Shown here one piece after another: positions 9,330 to 18,702 of a DNA stretch of 64,000 bases; within the stretch, counting starts at the first letter, position 1, and each line of letters starts with the position of its first letter. The stretch comes from Parvularcula sp. BBD 1991-13 (GTDB taxonomy: Bacteria; Pseudomonadota; Alphaproteobacteria; Caulobacterales; Parvularculaceae). The translations under genes were made by a program, and so were the position numbers. The notes below the pieces were generated by a model, which was not told where the DNA came from, ran no database searches, and saw only the letters and a program-made list of their open reading frames with translations. The stretch is taken from positions 434,001 through 498,000 of the forward strand of contig LYSZ01000002.1 of the NCBI GenBank assembly GCA_001657385.1, read 5' to 3'.

Positions 9330-11135
9330 ATGATTATTACCTGTCCTGAATGCGCCGCCCGATACGATGTCGATGACGACCGCTTTTCCCCCAATGGCCG
9401 TTCCGTGCGCTGCACCGCCTGCGGCCAAAGCTGGTACGTGCCCGCGCCGGAAGCGCTCGACATGGCCCCGCTCGATGCATCGCCGCTCGATACATCGCCC
9501 GCCGTCCGCGATCACGGTGAAAGCGCGCGCGACGCGGCGGCCTCGAACGATTTTAAACCGACGCCGCGCCCCGCCGACAAGGGCGCTTGCGCCGAAGCCG
9601 GAAAAAAACCCGCCGGGGCGTCGGTTTCTCGGTCCCGAGCCGGCGGCGCGTGGGACGGTGAAGCGTATGACGGTACGGGCCTCGACGCCGCATCGGTAAA
9701 CGCCGCCGATTGGGACGACGCCGCCGAGGTTTATGGCGGCGATGACGAGGATTGGGACGACGACGCCCTGTTCGAGGAGCCCGCAGCTTCGCGCGCCGCC
9801 GTTGCGGCCCCGCGTTCCGGCGCGGCGCCGCGCGCCTTTCGCCGCGATCGCGCAGACCGCACCCAGGCGCCGCCGGATCGCGACGCCGGCGGAAAAGGCT
9901 GGCGCCAGGGCAAGCAGTTCATTGTCGCCGACGACGACCTCGACCCTCGCGAGGCAAAGCATGCGCGCGCAAAGAGGGCCCGCGGCGGGCATGCCGGCGA
10001 TGATGCGGCCATTCATGAGGCCAGTCATGCAGCCAGTCACGCAAGGGGAGAAGCCGGTCCCGGCGCCGGGCCGGAAAGCGGCGGCGCCGCGTTCCGGCGC
10101 CGGCTGCGCGGACGCCGCGAGAGCATGCGCGAGGCGCTTCGCTTCAGCGACGCGGACGAGGAGTCCCGTTTTTCCGATTCGGGCCTTTCGGATTCGGGCC
10201 TTTCGGATTCGCGCGCTTCCGCATCCGGTAAGAATGGCGCGCGCCGCCGTCCGGACGCGCCGCGCGGCGATGCGGCCCGAGGGGATGCGGGCCGGGCTGG
10301 TGCGGGCAGGGCTAATGCGGGCCGGGGCGATGGGCGGCGTTACCGGCGGCCTGACGAAGACGCGTATGACCGGCCGCACCGTGACGGTTCCGACGCCGGG
10401 CGCGACGGCCGCGCCGAGGGCAGCCGCGAGGCGACCATCGTCGACGCCGACTTCGAGGATGTGGACGGCGCGCCCGACCGGGGTTTCGGCCGCCGCATCC
10501 GGGCCGAGCGCCGGCGCGCGACGGCGGTGGCGCGCGTCGAGGACGTGCGTCCGTTCAGTGCGGATTATCTGGATGAGGAGTTTTTCGCGTCGCTTCAGGT
10601 GACGCCGAAAGAGCTGGAGCGGGCCCTGCGCAAGGCGCGCCGGCGGGCCGAAGCGCGCGACAAGAACCGGCTGACGCCCTGGCGCGCCTTCGGCTGGACC
10701 GCCTGGGCGGCGATGGTCGCCGGCGCGGTTTACGCCGGCCTCGCCTATCGCGACGACATCGTGCGCATCGCGCCGCAGGCGGCTGACGCTTATGCGGTGA
10801 TTGGCGTGGAAACCAATCCGTCGAGCCTCGCCATCGGCGATGTCCGTCACCGCCTCGCCATGTCGACGGCGGGACCGACCATCGAGATCACGGGAAGCCT
10901 GCGCAACGACACCGGCGCCAACGCCGCCGCGCCCCTGTTGCAGGCCGAGGCGCTGGGCGCGCGGGGGGAGTTGCTGTCGCGATGGACCTTCAGCGCCAGC
11001 GAGGCGGAAATCGCGCCGGGCGACAGCATCTCCTTCGTCACCCGGGCGCCGGCGCCCGAAGGCGTCGCCGAGGTCGCCCTGTCCTTCGCGCCGGCGCGCG
11101 GCGGCGTGCGCGATCTGCTGACCGACAATCTTTGA
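9330..11135 (+). CDS. Zinc-ribbon (MJ0042-type) membrane protein with DUF3426-like C-terminus
   Basis: The 601-aa protein begins with a zinc ribbon (Cys5, Cys8, Cys28, Cys31). A long low-complexity region follows (about 45-400), rich in Asp, Arg, Ala and Gly, with two blocks of 5-residue repeats. One membrane helix lies at about 452-470. The extracytoplasmic C-terminal domain (about 495-595) resembles DUF3426. Such proteins commonly sit beside ftsEX in alphaproteobacteria; their role is unknown. The central region is much longer than usual, apparently by repeat expansion. Confidence 0.82.
   Translation: MIITCPECAARYDVDDDRFSPNGRSVRCTACGQSWYVPAPEALDMAPLDASPLDTSPAVRDHGESARDAAASNDFKPTPRPADKGACAEAGKKPAGASVSRSRAGGAWDGEAYDGTGLDAASVNAADWDDAAEVYGGDDEDWDDDALFEEPAASRAAVAAPRSGAAPRAFRRDRADRTQAPPDRDAGGKGWRQGKQFIVADDDLDPREAKHARAKRARGGHAGDDAAIHEASHAASHARGEAGPGAGPESGGAAFRRRLRGRRESMREALRFSDADEESRFSDSGLSDSGLSDSRASASGKNGARRRPDAPRGDAARGDAGRAGAGRANAGRGDGRRYRRPDEDAYDRPHRDGSDAGRDGRAEGSREATIVDADFEDVDGAPDRGFGRRIRAERRRATAVARVEDVRPFSADYLDEEFFASLQVTPKELERALRKARRRAEARDKNRLTPWRAFGWTAWAAMVAGAVYAGLAYRDDIVRIAPQAADAYAVIGVETNPSSLAIGDVRHRLAMSTAGPTIEITGSLRNDTGANAAAPLLQAEALGARGELLSRWTFSASEAEIAPGDSISFVTRAPAPEGVAEVALSFAPARGGVRDLLTDNL
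10171..10215 (+). repeat. In-frame 15-bp tandem repeat, three copies
   Basis: Three near-identical 15-mers (consensus TTTCGGATTCGGGCC) encode successive Ser-Asp-Ser-Gly-Leu units inside the disordered region of the zinc-ribbon protein. The period is a multiple of three, so copy changes keep the frame. Confidence 0.85.
10269..10328 (+). repeat. In-frame 15-bp degenerate tandem repeat, four copies
   Basis: Four diverged 15-mers (GATGCGGGCCGGGCT-like) encode Gly/Ala/Arg/Asp pentapeptides in the same disordered region. They are more degenerate than the block at 10171-10215, so probably older. Confidence 0.75.
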
Positions 11136-11445
11136 GCGCCTGGCGTTAAGCGCCGGGCGGCTGTGGGCGCCGGCGCCTGACCGGCCCTTAAGCCCGATAG
11201 ATTCTGAAGCCTGATTGCCTCTGAAGCCTGATTGGCGCTGGCGGCTGGCGGTCGGCGATGAAACGATCTATGACGACCTTTTGCGGGCCGGGCCGCCCGA
11301 ACACCGCGAAGACAATGACAACCATGACCGCGCCGGCAGCCGGCGGCTGAACGAGTGGCCTCATGACGGGCGTCACGACCGGCCTCGCGGCGCCGGCTTA
11401 TGATTGCCGGCGTATTGTCGCCGGCGACGGACATCGGGAGCGATA
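11136..11445. other. Intergenic stretch with a short duplication
   Basis: No convincing gene is visible. Two copies of the 14-mer CTGAAGCCTGATTG occur at 11204-11217 and 11221-11234, with a 17-bp period. Short open frames on both strands lack ribosome sites and family resemblance. The last bases hold the ribosome site (CGGGAG at 11435-11440) of the next gene. Confidence 0.5.
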
Positions 11446-11970
11446 GTGGAAAACGGCATGCGCACGCTTTTTGACGAGGAGACGATCGCCGCGCGGGTCG
11501 ACGCGCTGGCGAAGGAGATCGCCGCCGACCTGCCGAAGGACGTTCTGCTGGCGCCGGTGCTGACGGGCGCGTTCGTCTTCGCCGCCGACCTGCTGCGCGC
11601 GCTGCACCGCCATGGCTGCGATCCGTATGTGGATTTTGTCCAGCTCTCCTCCTATGGCGGCGCGCGGTCCTCTTCCGGGGTGGTGACGCTGCTCAAGGAT
11701 TTTTCCGTCGAGGTGAAGGGCAAGGCGGTCCTTTTGCTGGACGATGTCTTGGACACCGGCCGGTCGCTGCATTTCGGTCGCGGCATGGTGCTCGATCGCG
11801 GCGCGGCCGAAGCGAGAACCTGCGTGCTCGTCAAGAAACGCACCGGACGCGCGGACGATCTGCCCTGCGACTATATCGGCTTTGAGGCGCCGGCCGACGC
11901 CTACCTGATCGGCTACGGCATGGATGACGGCGGCCGCGGCCGCGGCCTGCCCTTCATCGCCGCGGGCTAG
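11446..11970 (+). CDS. hpt: Hypoxanthine phosphoribosyltransferase-like protein
   Basis: This 174-aa cytoplasmic type I phosphoribosyltransferase probably salvages hypoxanthine/guanine with PRPP to IMP/GMP. The PRPP-binding loop VLLLDDVLDTGRSL is near residues 94-107, and VDFVQLSSYGG (about 59-69) matches the flexible-loop region. GTG at 11446 is chosen because CGGGAG lies 5 nt upstream; an upstream in-frame ATG at 11404 would add 14 residues that look non-coding. Purine specificity is inferred from family likeness. Confidence 0.85.
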   Translation: MENGMRTLFDEETIAARVDALAKEIAADLPKDVLLAPVLTGAFVFAADLLRALHRHGCDPYVDFVQLSSYGGARSSSGVVTLLKDFSVEVKGKAVLLLDDVLDTGRSLHFGRGMVLDRGAAEARTCVLVKKRTGRADDLPCDYIGFEAPADAYLIGYGMDDGGRGRGLPFIAAG

Positions 11971-12018
11971 CCGCCCTCGGCAACGGCGCGCGTTGGCCTC
12001 GCGGGGCGCGGGCGGTCG

Positions 12019-14478
12019 CTAAAACCGCTCCAGAAGCCGTTCCAGATAATCGATTTCCTCGTCGTCGCGGCCCTGCTCGCCGAGGCGGCGGCGCAGCTCG
12101 TCGATGACCGCGCGGCTGCGCCCGGCCTCGGACTCTCCGGGCACCTCGACCCCGCCGCCCTGGGCCCGTCCGGCGGCGCGGCCCAGGGGATCGGTCCGCC
12201 CGCCATTCTGGCCCTGGCCGTTCTGCTGCGCCTGGCGCATGCGTTCGCGCACCAGGCTTTCGGCGCCGTCGCGCAGGTTTTCGATCGCCCGCGCCATGGC
12301 GCTGGCGGCGGCGTCGAAATCCTCGTTGCGCAGGGCCTGTTCGGCCTCTCTCATGTCGCCGCGGGCGTCGCCGAGCGCGCGCCCCGCCTCCCCGTTCGGG
12401 TCGGCGCCGTCATCGCCGCGCAAGGCGTCGAGCAGGGCGTTGAGATCGTCCGCGACGCCGCCCTGACGCTCGGCCATGTCGTCGCCCTCGCCGGCGCCGG
12501 CGCCGGGATTTTGTCCGTAGCCGAAGCTTTGATCGGCGAGTTCGCGCTGGCGGCCGATCAACTCGCCCGCCTGTCCGGCCGGGCCGCCTTCGCCTTCCCC
12601 GCCGGCCCCCGCGCCCGGCATCCCGCCGCCGGACCCCCCGCCCTGGGACAGGCGCAGATTGTTGAGAAGGTTTTCCAGGTCCGAAAGCATCTGCCGCGCG
12701 GCGTTGGCGGCCCCGGATTGGGCGAGGTCGCGGATCGCGTCGAGCATGTCGTCGAGATCGGACTGGTTCAACTGCTCGGCGTTCTGCTGCGCGCTTGAGG
12801 GCGCGGCCCGGCCCGACTGGGCGAGCGCCTGGAGATAGTCGCTCATCGCCTGGCGCAGGGCCTCGACGAGACGGGAAATCTCTTCGTCGCCCGCGCCGCG
12901 CTCGAGCGCCTGGCGCAACGCTTCCTGCGCCGCCTCAAGACGCTGGCGGGCGAGCTCCAGCGCCTGATCCTCCAGTTGCAGGGCCAGCGGCCAGAACTTC
13001 TCGACCGCATCCGTGAACGGTTCCCCGTCCTGGCGCATGACGCGCCAGAACGCCGTGCGCAAGAGCAGGTAATCGGTCGGGTTGTCGAAAAAAACCTCCG
13101 GCGCCAGCGTCACCGCATCCAGCGAGCGGGCCGCCCGCGGCCATTGCGCGCCCGCCACCGCAAGGGTCTGGCGCTGTTCGATCACGGTCTTGGCCAGGGG
13201 ATTGAAAAAGCCCCGCGCCGGCAGGGTCACGTCGACCGTCTCGGTCTCGCCGCGCTGGCCGGCCGCATCCGTCACGACTATCCGGGCCCTGACCGCGAGC
13301 CCCGCCCACGGGTCGGCCTGAAGGTCGACGGTGAAGGCCCGCTCTCCGGCGGCGCCGGCCGCGCCGTCGAGCGCGACGCGCCGCACCTCGCCCAGGGCGT
13401 CGTCGTCGAACGCCGGCGCGTCCAGCGGGCGCGGCTGTTCGGGCGCGAGCCGGAACACGAGTTCCGCCGAGGCGACGCCGTAATCGTCGTTGACGCCGAT
13501 GGTGAAGCCGAGGCGCGCGTCGTCGGTTTCCGCCGGCGCCTCGATGAAATAGGCGGTGGGGGCGCGGTCGGGCTGGACCGCGATCGGCCAGTGGGTTTTC
13601 CGCCCGTTCAGGCGCAGGGTGAGAAGGCCGTCTTCCATCAGCGTCATCTGCGTGCGCGCGGCCGCGCCGTTGCGCTCGAACACGGCGTCGGTTTCATCCG
13701 CGGGCGTTGCAAAGCTGAGGCGCAGGCGGCCGCGGCCGTTGACCTGCGCCGATGCGACCGCGCCTTGCGGAACGTCGATCTGGTCGGCGAGGCCCGGCGT
13801 CTCCTGGCGCGCCCGCAACAGATAGATCGGCGCGCGGCCGGTATAGGCCGGCGGTTCGATCCAGAGATCGGCGACCATGCCGCCCGCGTCGCCGGCGCCG
13901 GGCGCAAAGGCGAGACCGAGGCGCGCGCGCCAGTCCCCGCCCGCCGCGATCAATGCGACCGCCAGGAGGCCGAGGGCGGTGTGGCGAAGGCCCCAGGGGT
14001 CCGCGCGGTCCCCCGCGGCCCGCACGCCGGCGAGGCGCGCGGCCCTGGCCCGTTCGGCGCTGGCGCGCATATGCGCGCGCCACAGGGCTGACGTCTGGGC
14101 CGAGGTCTCGCCGCCGCCGAAGGGCGCGTCGTCCAGCGCCTGCAGCGGCGCGTGCCTCGCCCCCCCGTCTTCCTCCAGGCGCATCTGGATGTCGCGGCGC
14201 GAGGGAAAGCGAAAGCCCTTGACATCGCGCGCCAGCATGGCGGCGAACCCCGCCCCCGCGACGCCGAGCGCGGCCCAGTGGACCCACGCCGGGACGAACC
14301 GCCACAAATCGAACAGGCTGAATACGGCGAGCGTAAAAGGAACGGCGAGCACGGGCAGAACCGCCGGCCAGAACCGTTCCCAGAAGAGAACAAGACCCGT
14401 GGCCAGTTTGACCGCGCCGCCCGGCGCGCGCCGGCGCGCCCGCGCGTCATGTTGTCTGGTGTTAAACTCTACCGTCAT
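12019..14478 (-). CDS. TIGR02302/DUF4175 family membrane protein
   Basis: The 819-aa protein has two N-terminal membrane helices (about residues 30-80), a large periplasmic beta-rich middle, and a C-terminal Gln/Gly/Ala-rich region with coiled-coil-like segments (from about 500). It matches the alphaproteobacterial TIGR02302 family, which often lies near lysA and argH; function unknown. ATG 14478 (start MTVEFN) is preferred. An upstream in-frame GTG at 14553 would add 25 residues unlike the family and has no ribosome site. The Gly/Gln linkers are low-complexity. Confidence 0.85.
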   Translation of the reverse strand: MTVEFNTRQHDARARRRAPGGAVKLATGLVLFWERFWPAVLPVLAVPFTLAVFSLFDLWRFVPAWVHWAALGVAGAGFAAMLARDVKGFRFPSRRDIQMRLEEDGGARHAPLQALDDAPFGGGETSAQTSALWRAHMRASAERARAARLAGVRAAGDRADPWGLRHTALGLLAVALIAAGGDWRARLGLAFAPGAGDAGGMVADLWIEPPAYTGRAPIYLLRARQETPGLADQIDVPQGAVASAQVNGRGRLRLSFATPADETDAVFERNGAAARTQMTLMEDGLLTLRLNGRKTHWPIAVQPDRAPTAYFIEAPAETDDARLGFTIGVNDDYGVASAELVFRLAPEQPRPLDAPAFDDDALGEVRRVALDGAAGAAGERAFTVDLQADPWAGLAVRARIVVTDAAGQRGETETVDVTLPARGFFNPLAKTVIEQRQTLAVAGAQWPRAARSLDAVTLAPEVFFDNPTDYLLLRTAFWRVMRQDGEPFTDAVEKFWPLALQLEDQALELARQRLEAAQEALRQALERGAGDEEISRLVEALRQAMSDYLQALAQSGRAAPSSAQQNAEQLNQSDLDDMLDAIRDLAQSGAANAARQMLSDLENLLNNLRLSQGGGSGGGMPGAGAGGEGEGGPAGQAGELIGRQRELADQSFGYGQNPGAGAGEGDDMAERQGGVADDLNALLDALRGDDGADPNGEAGRALGDARGDMREAEQALRNEDFDAAASAMARAIENLRDGAESLVRERMRQAQQNGQGQNGGRTDPLGRAAGRAQGGGVEVPGESEAGRSRAVIDELRRRLGEQGRDDEEIDYLERLLERF

Positions 14479-14603
14479 ATTTCTTGCAGGATACACTGGA
14501 CGCCCGTTCCCGTCGACGTATGGTCCGGGCGTTTTGTCTCGCCAACCGGTCACGCTGACGCGACCGCATCATGACGGATGGTTAACAACGGGAGACCGAG
14601 ACT

Positions 14604-14978
14604 GTGCTCTGGGTTCTGGCCTCGTCGAAACGACGACGGAAGCTGCATAAAGACGCAGAAAGCGCGCGCGCCTCGACCCGGAACCTGGTCGCCGCCTGGG
14701 CGCTGGTGATCGCCTACAACACGGCCGGCCTGTTCGACATCGTCTCCACCACCATCGCCATCGACAGCGGTCTCGGCCGGGAGGCGAATCCGGTCATCCT
14801 CGCCATGATGCAGAGCATCGGCGGCTACTGGGTGCTGCCGAAGCTGGCCCTGCAGGGCGTGGTCAGCCTGATGGTGCTGTGGTTCCCGCACTGGATCGTG
14901 CTGGGGTTCTTCTCCGTCGCCGTCATCGGCAAGTCGATGGTGGTCTACAACAACTTCGCCATCGCCGGCGTTTTCTAG
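14604..14978 (+). CDS. Small membrane protein, DUF5658-like
   Basis: The 124-aa protein has a basic cytoplasmic N-terminus and three hydrophobic segments at about residues 28-50, 73-93 and 96-118. The pattern D-x3-T...G.G.EANP (about 45-65) resembles DUF5658 proteins of unknown function. Start is GTG at 14604. It is the only plus-strand gene inside the otherwise minus-strand lysA/TIGR02302 neighbourhood. Its stop TAG is formed by the end of a palindromic element (14975-15083). Confidence 0.6.
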   Translation: MLWVLASSKRRRKLHKDAESARASTRNLVAAWALVIAYNTAGLFDIVSTTIAIDSGLGREANPVILAMMQSIGGYWVLPKLALQGVVSLMVLWFPHWIVLGFFSVAVIGKSMVVYNNFAIAGVF

Positions 14979-15083
14979 AGCATGTCGCCGCAAAAGCGGA
15001 GCATCGGTGTCGCGGTTCGCGGGCGGGGTCCGCTCAAGAATCCGGCGCCAATTGTGCATTGCGTTGAACGCGACCGGCTCTAG
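14975..15083. repeat. Intergenic palindrome-bounded element, copy 1
   Basis: The stretch is bounded by complementary ends (CTAGAG at 14975-14980, CTCTAG at 15078-15083). It supplies the stop codons of both converging genes (14978 and lysA). Its right end (ATTGCG..GAACGCGACCGGCTCTA) resembles the element at 42014-42067. This looks like a REP-type intergenic repeat. Confidence 0.5.
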
Positions 15084-16339
15084 ATCCAGTCCGGCGCGGT
15101 TTCGCCCGCCGTCATCTCCTCGAAACTCGGCCGCTTGCGGATCACCGCCCAGCGCGCGCCGTCGACCAGCACTTCCGGCGCCAGCGGCCTGGAGTTGTAC
15201 TGCGAGGCCTGCGCCGCGCCGTAAGCGCCGGCGGACATGAACGCGACGAGGTCGCCTTCGCGCATTTCCGGCAGGGCGCGGCCCTTCGCGAAGATGTCCC
15301 CGGTCTCGCAAACCGGTCCGACCACGTCGTAATCGACCGGAGGCGCGTCCGGGCGCCGCGTCGCCGGCGCGATTTCGTGATAGGCGTCGTAAAGCGCCGG
15401 GCGGATGAGGTCGTTCATGCCGGCGTCGACGATCAGGAAGCGCCGCGCCGCCCCCTTCTTGTCGTAGATGACGCGGGCGATCAGCGCCCCGGCGTTGCCG
15501 GCGATCATCCGCCCCGGCTCGAAAATAAGCCGCACGCCCAGGGGTTCGGCGACGCGCCTGATCATCGCGGCGTAATCCTCCGGATGCGGCGGAACCTCGC
15601 CCGCGCCATAGGGAATGCCGAGCCCGCCGCCCACGTCCAGGCGCTCGATGGCGCAGCCGTCGGCGCGCAGGTCGGCGATCAGCTCGGCAAGCTTGGCGAG
15701 CGCCGCCTCGAACGGGTCGAGGCTCGCGATCTGCGAGCCGATATGGACGTCGACGCCTTTCACCGCGACCCCGTCAAGGTCGCGGGCGTGAGCGTAAAGC
15801 GCGCGCGCCTCGGACCAGGCGACGCCGAACTTGTCCTCCGACTTGCCGGTGGAGATTTTCTCGTGCCCGCCGGCGGCGACGTCCGGATTGACCCTGAGCG
15901 CGATCGGCGCGGTCCTGCCGAGGCGCCGCGCGAGGGCGGCGAGCGCCTCAAGCTCGTTCGCGGACTCGACGTTGAACTGGTAAATCCCGGCCTCCAGCGC
16001 CGCCGTCATCTCCTCGACCGTCTTGCCGACGCCGGAAAAGACGATCTTGCCGGCGGGAACGCCCGCCGCCAAAGCGCGCCGCAACTCGCCGCCGGAGACG
16101 ACGTCCGCGCCCGCCCCTTCCCGCGCCAGCAGTTTCAGAACCGCGAGGTTCGAGTTCGCCTTGACCGAAAACGCGATCAGCGCGTCGGCGCCGGCGAACG
16201 CATCGGCGAAGACGCGATAATGGCGGCGCAGGGTCGCCGCGCTGTAGAGATAAAAAGGCGTGCCGATCGCCTCGGCGATTTCGGCGACGGCGACATCCTC
16301 CGCATGGAGAGCGTCGTCTTTATACTCGAAATGGTGCAA
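15080..16339 (-). CDS. lysA: Diaminopimelate decarboxylase
   Basis: This 419-aa PLP enzyme decarboxylates meso-diaminopimelate to L-lysine, the last step of the DAP pathway. The PLP lysine is Lys60 in FSVKAN. The barrel shows HIGSQI, the phosphate-binding GGGLGIPY and EPGR, and the active-site Cys segment CETGD near residue 344. Length is typical. It starts 5 bp after the lptM stop and is the last gene of argH-lptM-lysA. Confidence 0.95.
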   Translation of the reverse strand: MHHFEYKDDALHAEDVAVAEIAEAIGTPFYLYSAATLRRHYRVFADAFAGADALIAFSVKANSNLAVLKLLAREGAGADVVSGGELRRALAAGVPAGKIVFSGVGKTVEEMTAALEAGIYQFNVESANELEALAALARRLGRTAPIALRVNPDVAAGGHEKISTGKSEDKFGVAWSEARALYAHARDLDGVAVKGVDVHIGSQIASLDPFEAALAKLAELIADLRADGCAIERLDVGGGLGIPYGAGEVPPHPEDYAAMIRRVAEPLGVRLIFEPGRMIAGNAGALIARVIYDKKGAARRFLIVDAGMNDLIRPALYDAYHEIAPATRRPDAPPVDYDVVGPVCETGDIFAKGRALPEMREGDLVAFMSAGAYGAAQASQYNSRPLAPEVLVDGARWAVIRKRPSFEEMTAGETAPDWI

Positions 16340-16344
16340 GGCAG

Positions 16345-16458
16345 TTACCGTGCGATGGAGGTTTCAGGGTCTTCCGGCGGACGCAAGGGCGCCTTCTTGC
16401 CGCAAGCGGCGGCGAAAAGGGCGAGGGCCATGACGATGAGAAGTGCGCGCATTGGCAT
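16345..16458 (-). CDS. lptM: LptM-like LPS translocon lipoprotein (YifL family)
   Basis: A 37-residue ORF translates as a short lipoprotein: hydrophobic signal, lipobox FAAAC (Cys19) and the family motif CGKKAPLRPP. LptM (formerly YifL) assists maturation of the LptDE outer-membrane LPS translocon in E. coli. The place between argH and lysA is the usual one. The gene is 20 bp from argH and 5 bp from lysA. An in-frame ATG at 16452 is an alternative start. Confidence 0.88.
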   Translation of the reverse strand: MPMRALLIVMALALFAAACGKKAPLRPPEDPETSIAR

Positions 16459-16478
16459 TGTCGATCGTTCCTTCCGTT

Positions 16479-17888
16479 TCAGGGTTGCTGGGTCAGCGCG
16501 TCAAGCCACCGCGTCGCCTGCGCCCTGACATTGTCTGGCGCGGCGCCGCCATGGGAGGTGCGCGAGGCGGCCGACGCGGCGGGAGAGAGCACGGTGAAGA
16601 TGTCCTCGGTCAGGCGCGGCTCGACCGTGCGCATCTCTTCCAGGGAAAGGGCGTCGAGCGTCACGCCTTTCCGGTCCGCCAGCGCGACGATGGCGCCGGT
16701 GACGTGATGGGCGTCGCGGAACGGCGTGTTCAGCACCCGGACGAGCCAGTCGGCGATGTCCGTCGCCGTGGAAAAGCCCCGCCCCGCCGCCTCGGCCATC
16801 GCGTCGGGCTGCGGCGTCAGGTCGCGCGCCATGCCGGCCATGGCGGCGATCGCCAGCGCCAGCGCGTCGACGCCTTCGAAGGTGGCGGCCTTGTCCTCCT
16901 GCATGTCCTTTGAGTAGGCGAGCGGCAGGCCCTTCATCACTACCAGGAGGTTGTTCAAAGAGGCGGTGATGCGTCCCGTCTTGGCGCGCACGAGTTCGGC
17001 GGCGTCGGGGTTGCGTTTTTGCGGCATGATGGACGAGCCGGTGGAGAAGGCGTCGGAGAGCTTGACGAAGCCGAAATGCGGCGAGGTCCACAGCACGATC
17101 TCCTCGGCGAGCCGCGACAGATGCGTCGCCGCGATGGACGCCGCGGCGAGCAGTTCGAGCGCGAAGTCCCGCGCGGACACCGCGTCGAGGGAATTGGCGC
17201 AGGGCCGGTCGAAGCCGAGGGCCGCCGCCGTCATCTCCCGGTCGATGGGAAAGGACGTGCCGGCGAGCGCCGCCGCGCCGAGCGGGCACTCGTTCATGCG
17301 CGCGCGCGCGTCGGCGATGCGGCCCGCGTCGCGCGCGAACATTTCCACATAGGCCATCAGGTGATGGCCGAAGGTGATCGGCTGGGCGGTTTGCAGGTGG
17401 GTGAAGCCCGGCATCACATCGCCCGCATGGGCGAGGGCCTTTTCCGCCAGGGCCGTCATCAGGTCGCGCAGGGCCGCCTCGATGTCGTCGCAGGCGCGCC
17501 TCGCCCAGAGGCGGAAATCGGTCGCCACCTGGTCGTTGCGCGAGCGCGCGGTATGGAGCCGTCCGGCCGGTTCGCCGATCAGCGTTTTCAGCCGCGCCTC
17601 GATGTTCATGTGAATGTCTTCGAGCGTCTTCGAGAATGTGAACGCGCCGCGCTCGATCTCGCCGGCGATGGTCTCCAGCCCGTCATGGATGGCGCGCGCG
17701 TCCTCCGCGCCGATCACCCCCGCGGCCGCCAGCATCGCCGCATGGGCCTTCGAGCCCTCGATATCCTCGCGCCACAGCCGCCGGTCGACGTCGATGGAGG
17801 CGTTGATCTCCTCCATGATCGCGGCGGGCCCGCGCGAAAAACGCCCGCCCCACATCTGGTTTTCCTGCGGTTTCGTATTATCTGGCAT
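16479..17888 (-). CDS. argH: Argininosuccinate lyase
   Basis: The 469-aa cytoplasmic enzyme of the fumarase/aspartase superfamily cleaves argininosuccinate to arginine and fumarate. The signature loop [12 protein letters not shown] is intact; [10 protein letters not shown] (about 110-120) and GFTHLQ with TFGHH (about 152-166) match the other two conserved regions. ATG 17888 (MPDNTK..) is chosen because the family begins shortly before MWGGRF; the upstream in-frame extension looks non-coding and would overlap tlpA. It heads argH-lptM-lysA and is divergent from tlpA across 44 bp. Confidence 0.95.
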   Translation of the reverse strand: MPDNTKPQENQMWGGRFSRGPAAIMEEINASIDVDRRLWREDIEGSKAHAAMLAAAGVIGAEDARAIHDGLETIAGEIERGAFTFSKTLEDIHMNIEARLKTLIGEPAGRLHTARSRNDQVATDFRLWARRACDDIEAALRDLMTALAEKALAHAGDVMPGFTHLQTAQPITFGHHLMAYVEMFARDAGRIADARARMNECPLGAAALAGTSFPIDREMTAAALGFDRPCANSLDAVSARDFALELLAAASIAATHLSRLAEEIVLWTSPHFGFVKLSDAFSTGSSIMPQKRNPDAAELVRAKTGRITASLNNLLVVMKGLPLAYSKDMQEDKAATFEGVDALALAIAAMAGMARDLTPQPDAMAEAAGRGFSTATDIADWLVRVLNTPFRDAHHVTGAIVALADRKGVTLDALSLEEMRTVEPRLTEDIFTVLSPAASAASRTSHGGAAPDNVRAQATRWLDALTQQP

Positions 17889-17932
17889 TCGAACTCGACC
17901 GTTGACCTGAATTAAAAGAGGGAGCGCATCCC

Positions 17933-18538
17933 GTGGCGTTACTGAAGCAGCCCCGCGCATGGCTTTTACTATGGGGCGGCGTCGGGGCAATCGTCCTCGT
18001 TTACATCATAATCGCCGCCAGTGCGAAACCGGGCAATGACGCCGCGCCGTCGGCGCTCGACCGCGACCGGGCGCTCCTGACCGGAGAAATGGCCGATTTC
18101 GAGTACGCCTTTCCGCCGCGCGGCGCGCCGCAGGCGGCCTTCGCCTATGAGGGCGAAACCATGACCCTGGCCGGTTTTCGCGGCCGCGCCGTCCTGGTGA
18201 ACCTGTGGGCGACGTGGTGCGCGCCCTGCCTGAAGGAACTGCCGTCCCTGAACGCCCTCCAGGCGCGCCTCGGCGGCGCCCGGTTCGAGGTCGTGGCGAT
18301 CGCCTCCGATCCGAAAGGCCCGGCGGCGGCGGGGGCGTTCCTCGACCGGCTGGAGATCGACAACCTCAAGCTTTACGCCGATCCGAGCCTGCAATTCGCC
18401 TTCGCCATGGGCGGCGCCAATGTCCTGCCGGTCAGCATTCTTTATGACGCCGAAGGCCGGGAAATCGGCCGCCTTGTCGGGGAGGCTGACTGGGCCAGCC
18501 CGGAGGCGGTTCGGCTGGTCGCGTCCGTCATTCCTTAA
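17933..18538 (+). CDS. tlpA: TlpA family thiol:disulfide oxidoreductase
   Basis: This 201-aa membrane-anchored periplasmic thioredoxin has an N-terminal helix at about residues 11-29 and active site WCAPC near residue 95 after NLWAT. The cis-Pro region VLPVSILYD lies near 165. TlpA-like proteins reduce the CuA site of cytochrome oxidase and SCO in Bradyrhizobium, which would fit the oxidase and SCO genes further on; that link is inference. Start is GTG 17933 with GGGAG upstream. It is divergent from argH, a common alphaproteobacterial arrangement. Confidence 0.88.
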   Translation: MALLKQPRAWLLLWGGVGAIVLVYIIIAASAKPGNDAAPSALDRDRALLTGEMADFEYAFPPRGAPQAAFAYEGETMTLAGFRGRAVLVNLWATWCAPCLKELPSLNALQARLGGARFEVVAIASDPKGPAAAGAFLDRLEIDNLKLYADPSLQFAFAMGGANVLPVSILYDAEGREIGRLVGEADWASPEAVRLVASVIP

Positions 18539-18702
18539 ATCGGATCGCGGCTTGCGCCGCCTTGCGAGATGCGCCTAGATGCGCGCGGGGGAGCGCGCGC
18601 CCATGGACGACGGGCGTGGGCCGACCCGAGATCGAGCCGCGCCGATCCGGCCGGAAAGCGCTGAACAGGAAGCGCTGAAGCGCGTTTAAGGAGCCGATTT
18701 CC

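Noticed and set aside
11188-11376. 62-residue minus-strand frame with a hydrophobic stretch in the gap before hpt
   Set aside because: No ribosome site, and it contains the 17-bp-period duplication; a gene is not supported.
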